Shown here: in pieces, positions 17,873 through 25,688 of the stretch
Layout of the letters: each line of letters starts with the position of its first letter
Numbering within the stretch: position 1 is the first letter of the stretch
Position numbers and translations under genes: made by a program
Origin: Bacteroidota bacterium
Lineage (GTDB): Bacteria > Bacteroidota > Bacteroidia > Sphingobacteriales > Sphingobacteriaceae
DNA length: 64,000 nt
Assembly: GCA_023450085.1 (NCBI GenBank)
Contig: JAEXHI010000020.1
Coordinates: 124,001-188,000 of the forward strand
Direction of reading: 5' to 3'
The notes under the pieces: generated by a model
The model's database searches: none
Seen by the model: the letters and a program-made list of their open reading frames with translations, nothing else
Told to the model about the DNA's origin: nothing

Positions 17873-19872
17873 GTGAGCGGTATTTCAATTAAAACAGATG
17901 TGCCTTTGCCGAGAGCAGAATTAACGTCTAACCGACCTTTGATTAGCTCTATTCGGTTATGGATGCTTTTCCAACCCATTCCTGTTGATCGTTCAAGTGC
18001 CATAGGTTCAAAACCTTTACCATCATCTTCAACAGTGAGATGTAACAGCTTTTCTTCTGCTGAAGCATTTACCTGCACCAATAAGTTTTTAGCGTTCGAG
18101 TGTTTAAGAGCATTGTTTGCCAGTTCCTGTACTACTCGGTATGCGGTTACAGAAATGCTTTGTGGCAGCGTAACCGTATCCATATCCATCGATTGGTAAG
18201 TCACTTCTAATGGACCGTTGCGATCTAATGCAATGCAGAATTCCCTTAGTGCGGTATCCAGTCCAAATTGCATCAAAATCTCGGGCATCATGTTGTGCGC
18301 TACCCGCCTCATCTCCTTAATGCTGCCATCAAGCAGGTCGATTCCCCTTTCGAATGCCCGAGCATTATCGGGCGTCATGATCAGATTTTCCTTCATATTG
18401 GTAAAAGAATGTTTAATACCGCTCAACATACCACCTAAACCGTCATGCAAATCTTTGGCAAGGCGAGCACGTTCCTGTTCTTCTCCTTTTAGTACTGCTT
18501 CGGTAGCAGCCAATTGCTTTTCGGTTTCCAGCTCCATGATGCGTTGCTGCTGTAGTTTTTGTTTACTGCGATAATTACGATAAGAAAGCGAGAGTATGAT
18601 GAGCAAAGCGATAGAACCGCCTATCAATATGATATTGAGCGTATTTTTCTGTCGCATAGAAAGCTGTTGAATTTTTTTGTCGTCCTGTAACATCCTAATC
18701 TCATTATCCTTACCCTGCACCTTAAATCTTGCCTCCATCATGGCAATCTTCTCTTTTGTTTCTTCCGAAGAAATACTGTCGGCGAGATTCATTTTATGCA
18801 GTAGGTATTCATTAGCCATTTTGTAATCACCTTTTTTGGCATATAGCTCAGCACCGTTTGAATAACCATACAATCTCGCAAATTTCATTTGGTATACGTC
18901 ACCTTTTATCAGCAGCGTATCTATGTAGAGTTTTGCCTCATCTAAGCGTCCTGTTTCTATAAGTATCTTACATAGAGGGTCAAGAATAGTTAGGTACTGG
19001 TATTTATCGTCACTTGATTTGGCATATTCCTTTGCCTTAGTGAAACTTGATATAGCTCCTTCGTATTTCTTTTGATGCAATAACAGATACCCCCTGCTCT
19101 GATAAAAAATAAACCATGTAAATGAAGCGTCTACTTCCCTGATCAAAGGCTCAATCTGATCAAGCTCTCTTTTCACCTCGTTAAACTTTCCCATATTGCT
19201 CAGTTTCAGGATATAGTTAAGCCGCCTTTTGGCGATGGCATTTTTGTTACCATACTTTTCAGCAGATGAAATGGCTTTCTTATCATATTCAATAGCTTTT
19301 TTGGGCTGCAGCAACTTTTCATAGACCAATGCTATTCCACTGTAAATGCTGGATAAGGTTTCGGGCTGGTATCGTTCCAATAAGGCTGCTGCTTGGGTAT
19401 AGTGGGAAAGCGATTTAACATAATCTCCCATTTTTAAGTAATCTCCACCCACGTTATGATGAAGATAGGCCTTTTTAATATTCACCTTTTTTCCCGTGTC
19501 TGTTTTCAACGATGCAAAAGCAGAATCTGCATAACGCATTGCCTGTTCAAAATCGCCCCTATCCGAATAATATAATTGTGCCGTAACAAACCCAGACTGT
19601 AGGCCATTTTTAAAACGCAGTTCTTTACTTATCGAGATCATCTCTTTCAGGTAAGGCAGTAAAAAACTGGTATTCTCATTGGCCGACGCTACTACATATG
19701 CCATTATCTTTTCAATGCGAACAGTATCCCGCTTACCATACCGATTGATTTCATCGCGTAAACTATCCAGCTTCCTTGTTTGGGCAATGCCAATATTGGA
19801 CCATAGCAATAGGGCAAATACCGTTATGGCCATAGCGCACCCTGTCAATATTATCGAGTTTTTTTTTAACAT
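17869..19872 (-). CDS. TPR-containing sensor histidine kinase (HisKA_3/NarX type)
   Basis: 667 residues: signal peptide or first span (ILTGCAMAITVFALLLW), about 350 residues of periplasmic TPR-like repeats (about 40-390), one membrane span (NIILIGGSIALLIILSL), coiled coil, HisKA_3 with His near 476 (ARLAKDLHDGLGGML) and a HATPase with VQELANNALKHS. The ATP lid is short, as in the NarX/DesK class. Together with the regulator at 17258 it forms a complete two-component system. The TPR sensor implies detection of a peptide or protein ligand in the periplasm, but the signal is unknown. Confidence 0.92.
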   Translation of the reverse strand: MLKKNSIILTGCAMAITVFALLLWSNIGIAQTRKLDSLRDEINRYGKRDTVRIEKIMAYVVASANENTSFLLPYLKEMISISKELRFKNGLQSGFVTAQLYYSDRGDFEQAMRYADSAFASLKTDTGKKVNIKKAYLHHNVGGDYLKMGDYVKSLSHYTQAAALLERYQPETLSSIYSGIALVYEKLLQPKKAIEYDKKAISSAEKYGNKNAIAKRRLNYILKLSNMGKFNEVKRELDQIEPLIREVDASFTWFIFYQSRGYLLLHQKKYEGAISSFTKAKEYAKSSDDKYQYLTILDPLCKILIETGRLDEAKLYIDTLLIKGDVYQMKFARLYGYSNGAELYAKKGDYKMANEYLLHKMNLADSISSEETKEKIAMMEARFKVQGKDNEIRMLQDDKKIQQLSMRQKNTLNIILIGGSIALLIILSLSYRNYRSKQKLQQQRIMELETEKQLAATEAVLKGEEQERARLAKDLHDGLGGMLSGIKHSFTNMKENLIMTPDNARAFERGIDLLDGSIKEMRRVAHNMMPEILMQFGLDTALREFCIALDRNGPLEVTYQSMDMDTVTLPQSISVTAYRVVQELANNALKHSNAKNLLVQVNASAEEKLLHLTVEDDGKGFEPMALERSTGMGWKSIHNRIELIKGRLDVNSALGKGTSVLIEIPLT

Positions 19873-19924
19873 ACTACCCGTAAATTTCTATGCTAAAGAT
19901 AACAGAATATCTAGCTATCTACCT

Positions 19925-19980
19925 ATCATCCAAAAGGATGATTTTTTATTTATAGCAAAAAATCATCCTTTCGGACGATT
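19925..19980. promoter_or_regulatory. Nested palindromes between divergent kinase and secretion genes
   Basis: Three overlapping dyads: ATCATCC-AAAA-GGATGAT (19925-19942), a perfect 15-bp inverted repeat with arms 19933-19947 and 19957-19971, and AATCATCC-TTTC-GGACGATT (19961-19980, one mismatch). All share the GGATGAT box. They lie within 110 bases of both divergent starts (19872 minus, 20033 plus). They could be operator sites for the NarL-type regulator encoded next door, or alternative hairpins in the kinase leader. Confidence 0.5.
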
Positions 19981-20032
19981 GACCAGCCTAAGCATAAGTC
20001 TCAACTTTGTGATATAAAACTAAAGGAATTTC

Positions 20033-21712
20033 ATGATGAAAAGAGCAGTACTCATTCTATTGTCCATCACCTTTTTTACCAAGTTGGCCATGGCGCAGGC
20101 CACAAACATATTATTAAACCGTGCTCTTGGAGGAACCAATTACGATGCCGCCGCCTGTATTTCAAAAACAAACGATGGAGGTTATGTGATTGCGGGAATA
20201 ACCTATTCCAACGATGGCGACCTGTTAAATTCAGGGTTGCATGGTTGGCAAAGTGACTGTATGGTAATGAAATTTTCGGCAGGCGGCATTTTGCAATGGA
20301 CAAAGGCATATGGTGGTTTTGCAGGTGAACTTTTCAACGCCATACAGCAAACCAGCGATGGCGGTTACATTGCGGTTGGAACAACCAGCTCTTCAGATGG
20401 AGATGTAACGACGGGACCAGGTGGTTGGTTGGTGAAAATGGATTCTGACGGCACCATACAATGGCAGGCAAGAGCGGGAACCAGCGGGAATGCCGTTACG
20501 CAAACTACAGATGGCGGCTACCTTGTAGGCGGCGATTACCATCTTACTAAATTTAATAGCGTTGGCATACAAGAATGGATTTACACTACGCAACAACACA
20601 TCATTAGATCTTTATGCCAAACCACAGAAGGAAGCTACGTAGCCACAGGCGAAGCCAGTACCCTTAGAGGTCTTGATTTTAGAGTAGTAAAGCTTAGCAG
20701 TAATGGTACTTTACTATGGGAAAATGATTACGGTGGATTTGGAGATGACAATCCCAATGTGATCAGGCAGACTTCGGATGGTGGCTATATAGTAGCGGGA
20801 AGCACCGCTACCCGAAACGATGGCAATGTGACCGGACATCATGGCCAGAATGATTTTTGGATTGTTAAACTGAACAGCAATTTTGAAATTGAATGGACAA
20901 GGGCACTGGGCGGCACTTTAAATGATTTTGCATATGACGCCGTACAAACAAATGACGGCGGCTATATGATCATTGGTGAAACCTACTCTACCGACGGTGA
21001 TTTGACAAGAAATGATGATGGTGGCTATGCCGATGGATGGATTGTGAAACTGAACAGTAGCGGCAGTTTACTTTGGCAAAAATCATTAGGTGGAACTGAT
21101 CACGATCATTTCAGGGGCATTATCCAAAACGCAGATGGCAGCTATCTCATTACGGGGTTCACCATGTCGGCTGACGGTGGTGTTTCCGGCTTTCACACCA
21201 ATCCATCTGGAAACACCGTACCGGATGCATGGCTGGTAAAATTGGCGGCAGAAGGTGTTTTACCTATCACTTTTGGTAATATTGAAGCCTCCATTAAAAA
21301 CAATGTCCTTACTGTAAATTGGACATCAATTACTGAAATCAATAATGACTACTATCTGATAGAAACATCTACGGATGGCAAAACCTTTACTTCGGTTAGC
21401 GACAAGATTCTGTCCAAAGCGAACAATGGAAACTCATCCGTAGTTCTGCCATACAGCTTTTCTAAAAACCTTCCAATACAGGGCCTAGCGTGGCTTCCGC
21501 TTTGCATAATTATAGGTATAAAGAGACCAAAACAACTAAGAACATCGGCTCTTTTGGCCATGACAGGGTGTTGCCTCTTGATATTCTCCTGCAAAAAAAA
21601 CATCGACAGTTTAATCAATAATGAAAATCAAAAGCTATACATCAGGCTTGCCCAAATAGATAAAGATGGCCATAAAGCGTATAGCAAAATAATCATTGCA
21701 AACCATAAATAA
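20033..21712 (+). CDS. Exported protein with DGGY repeats and interrupted Fn3-like C-terminus
   Basis: 559 residues. Signal peptide AVLILLSITFFTKLAMAQ. Residues about 40-400 contain seven repeats of the type TSDGGYIVAGSTxSxDGDV, each followed by WIVKLxSxGxLLWxKxxGG, probably a beta-propeller. The C-terminus starts an Fn3-like domain (YYLIETSTDGKTFTSV), is interrupted by a hydrophobic hairpin with a lipobox-like cysteine (LLIFSCKKN), and then resumes the Fn3 ending (LYIRLAQIDKDGHKAYSKII). Function unknown; probably cell-surface. First gene of a five-gene run of exported proteins, divergent from the two-component system. Confidence 0.75.
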   Translation: MMKRAVLILLSITFFTKLAMAQATNILLNRALGGTNYDAAACISKTNDGGYVIAGITYSNDGDLLNSGLHGWQSDCMVMKFSAGGILQWTKAYGGFAGELFNAIQQTSDGGYIAVGTTSSSDGDVTTGPGGWLVKMDSDGTIQWQARAGTSGNAVTQTTDGGYLVGGDYHLTKFNSVGIQEWIYTTQQHIIRSLCQTTEGSYVATGEASTLRGLDFRVVKLSSNGTLLWENDYGGFGDDNPNVIRQTSDGGYIVAGSTATRNDGNVTGHHGQNDFWIVKLNSNFEIEWTRALGGTLNDFAYDAVQTNDGGYMIIGETYSTDGDLTRNDDGGYADGWIVKLNSSGSLLWQKSLGGTDHDHFRGIIQNADGSYLITGFTMSADGGVSGFHTNPSGNTVPDAWLVKLAAEGVLPITFGNIEASIKNNVLTVNWTSITEINNDYYLIETSTDGKTFTSVSDKILSKANNGNSSVVLPYSFSKNLPIQGLAWLPLCIIIGIKRPKQLRTSALLAMTGCCLLIFSCKKNIDSLINNENQKLYIRLAQIDKDGHKAYSKIIIANHK

Positions 21713-21723
21713 ATTTATCTAAC

Positions 21724-22926
21724 ATGAACACAAAAAAACTTACAGTGATATGGGCCATGTTAATTTTGGTCTATCTCCTTTCTTCATGCAAGAAGAAGGA
21801 TATAAATTCACCAGACACTACCTCTACCCTTTCCATTTCGCCATCTGTCATTCATTACAATGAGCAACTGACCATTAACGGAAAAAATTTTTCAGCCAAT
21901 GCAGCCGACAACATTGTTACCATTAACGGTAAGGCTGTTGCAGTACATTCCGCTTCATCTACCCAACTGGTGGTGTATGTTCCAGCTCTAGAAAGTCCTA
22001 CAGGCGAAGTTACTGTTACCACAAATGGAAAGACCGTTGCCAGTGGAAACTTCACCTATGTACCCGATATTTTTGTAGGCGGAATGTTATATGTTGGCGT
22101 TGATGAAAACTATATATCAAAATACTGGGTAAACGGCAAGGAAACACAGGTGAGCAATGATAACAGTGTAGTTCGCTCCATTTTTGTGGAGGATAAGAAT
22201 GTTTACCTCTGCGGCGAAAATGACGGGGTAGCGCAATATTGGAAGAATGGCACACCGGCTTCAATGGGCACCGGCCAGGCCTACAATATTTTTGTGGCAA
22301 ACAGTGAAGTGTATGTTGCCGGCGGTGGCCATTTTCCTGTGTACTGGAAAAATGGAGCCAGAAGAGAGCTTGCGAACGCTTACGGTGCAGCAGCATCCAT
22401 CTATAACAAACAAAATGATATGTATGTAGCAGGAAATCTTGGTGGTCGAGCCTATTATTGGAAAAACGGCACACCGGTAAAGCTGAGCGATCGTCCATCT
22501 TATGGAAATTCTATTGCTGTAGCCGGTAGTGACGTGTATGTAACGGGACATGAGCAGGAAGCAACTGCCGGAAAATGGAAAGCTATCGTCTGGAAAAATG
22601 GAAATGCCTCAACGATAAGCGATGAGTATTCTGTCCCTTATACGATTGAAGTAAAGGGAAACGATGTCTATGTAGCCGGATTTACGCAGACTGCCGGACA
22701 AAAAACGCTAACCTATTGGAAAAATGGCAATGCGGTTCCGATTGCTTCGCTCGGTACCGCTGAGGTTGTCAATATAGGCATAAAAGTATTTGGCAACGAT
22801 GTGTATGTAGCGGCATTCGAGTATGCAGGAGGCAAAAAAACAGCTAAATACTGGAAGAACGGTACTGCGGTCACTTTATCCAACATCGCTAATAACACAG
22901 AAGCTACCTGCATTTTTATCCGGTAG
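21724..22926 (+). CDS. IPT/TIG-domain lipoprotein with YWKNG repeats
   Basis: 400 residues. Lipoprotein signal with lipobox YLLSSC followed by KKKD. Residues about 35-115 form an IPT/TIG-like Ig fold (SPSVIHYNEQLTINGKNFSA, then GEVTVTTNGKTVASGNFTYV). Seven repeats with the core YWKNG (variants YWVNG, VWKNG) separated by NDVYVAG-type strands follow, consistent with a small beta-propeller. It starts 12 bases after the preceding gene. Probably surface-exposed; ligand unknown. Confidence 0.78.
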   Translation: MNTKKLTVIWAMLILVYLLSSCKKKDINSPDTTSTLSISPSVIHYNEQLTINGKNFSANAADNIVTINGKAVAVHSASSTQLVVYVPALESPTGEVTVTTNGKTVASGNFTYVPDIFVGGMLYVGVDENYISKYWVNGKETQVSNDNSVVRSIFVEDKNVYLCGENDGVAQYWKNGTPASMGTGQAYNIFVANSEVYVAGGGHFPVYWKNGARRELANAYGAAASIYNKQNDMYVAGNLGGRAYYWKNGTPVKLSDRPSYGNSIAVAGSDVYVTGHEQEATAGKWKAIVWKNGNASTISDEYSVPYTIEVKGNDVYVAGFTQTAGQKTLTYWKNGNAVPIASLGTAEVVNIGIKVFGNDVYVAAFEYAGGKKTAKYWKNGTAVTLSNIANNTEATCIFIR

Positions 22927-22978
22927 CGACAAAAACTTCGAAGAAGTATTCAATCAAAATATATTCTAATGAAACGTA

Positions 22979-23171
22979 CATAAAATTTTTCATTCATCAA
23001 TTACACAAAGAATGAACGAAAAATTTTATGGAAGTTCCTATTGGCCAAAAAACAATAATAAATTCTCAGGAGAAATGAGCATAAAAATTATCGAGCTAAT
23101 TTATACACAAAGCGATGATAATTTTTATGCGAATTCCATCTGACCATTAAAAAACAATAAAAAATAAACAG
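22979..23171 (+). repeat. Duplicated hairpin leader unit
   Basis: Two related ~100-base units in tandem. Unit 1 has a perfect 13-bp stem (arms 22979-22991 and 23018-23030, CATAAAATTTTTC); unit 2 has a perfect 14-bp stem (arms 23079-23092 and 23117-23130, GCATAAAAATTATC). Both loops contain ACACAAAG. Both stems are followed by a GAA(G/T)TTCC box, then AAAAAACAATAA, and unit 2 ends at the ATG of the next gene. Probably a duplicated regulatory or leader element. Confidence 0.65.
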
Positions 23172-24653
23172 ATGAAAAAGCTAATTATAATGTTGATGGC
23201 CACAATGCTTTTCACTACGGCATTGCAGGCACAGTTCATAAAAAAGCTAAAAGATAAAGTAGAGAAGACCGTTAACAAAACAATAGATCAAACTACGGAT
23301 AAAGTGGTAGATAAAGCAGTAAAGAAGCCTATGGACAAGGCCGCTGAGCAAATATTAACTGGCCCTGCTATAAAAAAGGAAAAAGAAGAAGCAGTAAAGA
23401 AAGCTAACGATAGCGCACAAGAGAACCAGTCTACTCAGGGTAAAAATGTTACGGACATTAGTCAAGAAAAAATTGGGCCGCTCACTACTGATAACAGAGG
23501 TTGGTATCAGGGAAAATCTATAGAATACGCAGAAATTGGCTGGATGAAAATGCTGGACTTCAAAGATCCCGCAAAGCCATTTATTCAGAATGGAAGAAAT
23601 TATCCTGCTTCGCAGATGGAGGTTTCGCAGAAATTAGCCACCTGGATACAACAAACCTACAGTCCCAGAGGATTGTTGGGAGAAATGGTTCAGTCCGTTT
23701 ATGCACTTCCGGCAGGACAGCCGGGAACCAGCACTTCCTACAACTACAACGAAGCGGAAAAGAACAACCGCAATGCCTTGCCCAATACCTACGGCGCAAC
23801 GGGCAAAATGTATAGTAACCTACAAAAAACAAGCACTAAAAAGTTCTGGCCTATTGACGGACTGGCGGGTTATTATGTATGGCAGGTCATGGCCAATAAT
23901 ATCGAACTGATCAGCAGGCAAATGATAGGGCTTTCCTCACCGGATGAATATTACTGCACCATGCCACAATATAGCATGGGCATGAAAGGCGAATACCAGG
24001 GCTCCGATAAGATGGCCAACTATCAAAATTTTATGACCAGTCCCAATCTGAAGAACTATACGCATTATTGGATACCTTCTGATGCGCTGAACAACAATGA
24101 ACATTTCTATGTGGTAGTGATGACCAAAGACCGACAGCCCCTTCCCTTTGAACAAGTAACAGTAGCTGAACTGATCGCAAGGTTAGAAAAACAATTGCCT
24201 CTGATGGAAAAAATCGACAGAAACAGTGGCGGAAGACTGGGCAATATGCCGGAAAAGGCAAAAAATGGTTTAAACATCATGAAAAAGAAGTTTAAGGATA
24301 ATTATAATGATTATGTGTATCTGAAAGCAGGAAATGATATCCGGATTATTGACTTAGCCAACCTGGACGAGAAAAGCAACTTTTACTGGATACAGACAAA
24401 GCCCAGCACCTCCGACAACTACGGAAATACGAACATTGGCTTTCCGCTTCTTCGCTTGAAAAAGGGAGTAAAAGAAGCCTGCGCCAACAGTGGTCCACAT
24501 TGGATCGTATTCAAGCTATACAAGGGAAAGTTTAATGACCACGCCGGGGCAGAACACCTGATGGCCAACTTTGTGAGCCGCTTTAATTACGACTATGTAT
24601 ATGATTATTTTTTTGGAACAGAAAAAGTAACAAAACCTTATCAACCTAAATAA
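23172..24653 (+). CDS. Exported protein of unknown function
   Basis: 493 residues. Signal peptide LIIMLMATMLFTTALQAQ, then a lysine-rich amphipathic helical region (KLKDKVEKTVNKTIDQTTDK, about 25-95), then a mixed globular region rich in Tyr, Trp and Asn. I recognise no domain. It is preceded by the duplicated hairpin unit and followed two bases later by the gene at 24661, so it probably begins an operon with 24661 and 25689. Confidence 0.6.
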   Translation: MKKLIIMLMATMLFTTALQAQFIKKLKDKVEKTVNKTIDQTTDKVVDKAVKKPMDKAAEQILTGPAIKKEKEEAVKKANDSAQENQSTQGKNVTDISQEKIGPLTTDNRGWYQGKSIEYAEIGWMKMLDFKDPAKPFIQNGRNYPASQMEVSQKLATWIQQTYSPRGLLGEMVQSVYALPAGQPGTSTSYNYNEAEKNNRNALPNTYGATGKMYSNLQKTSTKKFWPIDGLAGYYVWQVMANNIELISRQMIGLSSPDEYYCTMPQYSMGMKGEYQGSDKMANYQNFMTSPNLKNYTHYWIPSDALNNNEHFYVVVMTKDRQPLPFEQVTVAELIARLEKQLPLMEKIDRNSGGRLGNMPEKAKNGLNIMKKKFKDNYNDYVYLKAGNDIRIIDLANLDEKSNFYWIQTKPSTSDNYGNTNIGFPLLRLKKGVKEACANSGPHWIVFKLYKGKFNDHAGAEHLMANFVSRFNYDYVYDYFFGTEKVTKPYQPK

Positions 24654-24660
24654 ATTGACC

Positions 24661-25659
24661 ATGAAGTTTTTTTTGTTATTCGCAACATGCCTTATTTCCT
24701 ATTCAATTGAAGTATTGGCACAACAAGAAACCTACGATATCGTAAGTTATACACCTCCCAAAAACTGGAAGAAAGAAGACCATAGCACTGCAGCTGTTTA
24801 TAGTCGTATTGATGGCGGTAGCTGGGCGCAAATGGGCATTTATAAAAGCACAGCCAGTAAAGGGAGCATAGCTGAAGATGCCGATAGTGAGTGGAATGCC
24901 ATTGTTTTGGCTTTGCATGCGGTAGAAAAAGAAGAAAAGACAACCATTGAAAGCGCAGATGGTTGGAGCGTAATGAGCCGCAGTGGTGTTTGGCGGTACA
25001 ATGGTGCAAATGTGGCCGTTATCCTTACTACTTTCAGTAATGGCAAAACTTGCGTAAGCCTACTCTGCAACGCTACCGCAAAGCCTTACCTAAAAGAATA
25101 TCAAAAGCTCGTTTCCTCCATCACACTAAACCAAATGCCACAAAACCAATATTCCTATGAACCAGGTACTAGTGCCGAAAACATCACAGGCCTGTGGGCA
25201 AACAACATGAACGAAACATCGGGCTATATGAGCGGCGGGTATTTTAGAAGAGAATATCAGTTCAATGCCAATGGCACTTATCAATACAGGGCCAAACATT
25301 GGTCCAATTTTATAAAAGACATTCAGTTTATTCGCGAAACTGGTACTTATACCATCAACGGCAACCAATTGACCCTTGTGCCGGGACAAGCAACCGGCGA
25401 ATGGTGGAGCAAAGCGAAAAGTGGCAGAACCAACGAATGGGGCAGCTACCAGAAAGCCTATCAGCATCCATTGGAAAAAACCACCTATACCTTTGAGCTC
25501 AAATACCTTTCGGGTATGGAAAATACATACCTGATCCTTAAAACCAACAAGCCTACTGCACGGGACGGCAAACAGAGTAATCAGGGCAATGCTAATGAAT
25601 TTAACTACAGCAGTACCCCAATCGGAAAATCACTGATAGACAACCCACCCGGAAAATAG
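24661..25659 (+). CDS. Exported lipocalin-like protein of unknown function
   Basis: Start chosen at ATG 24661 (MKFFLLFATCLISYSIEVLA is a signal peptide); a TTG two codons earlier is also in frame. The first half (YTPPKNWKKEDHSTAAVYSR to LKEYQKLVSSITL) resembles PsbP/DUF-type beta sheets. The second half (GLWANNM, then YQFNANGTYQYRAKHW and GTYTINGNQLTLVPG) has the look of a lipocalin-like or DUF4488-type barrel. No catalytic residues recognised. Co-directional and nearly contiguous with the unknown genes on both sides. Confidence 0.6.
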   Translation: MKFFLLFATCLISYSIEVLAQQETYDIVSYTPPKNWKKEDHSTAAVYSRIDGGSWAQMGIYKSTASKGSIAEDADSEWNAIVLALHAVEKEEKTTIESADGWSVMSRSGVWRYNGANVAVILTTFSNGKTCVSLLCNATAKPYLKEYQKLVSSITLNQMPQNQYSYEPGTSAENITGLWANNMNETSGYMSGGYFRREYQFNANGTYQYRAKHWSNFIKDIQFIRETGTYTINGNQLTLVPGQATGEWWSKAKSGRTNEWGSYQKAYQHPLEKTTYTFELKYLSGMENTYLILKTNKPTARDGKQSNQGNANEFNYSSTPIGKSLIDNPPGK

Positions 25660-25688
25660 AAACCGGCCTCATCAATAAAAATAAACAG

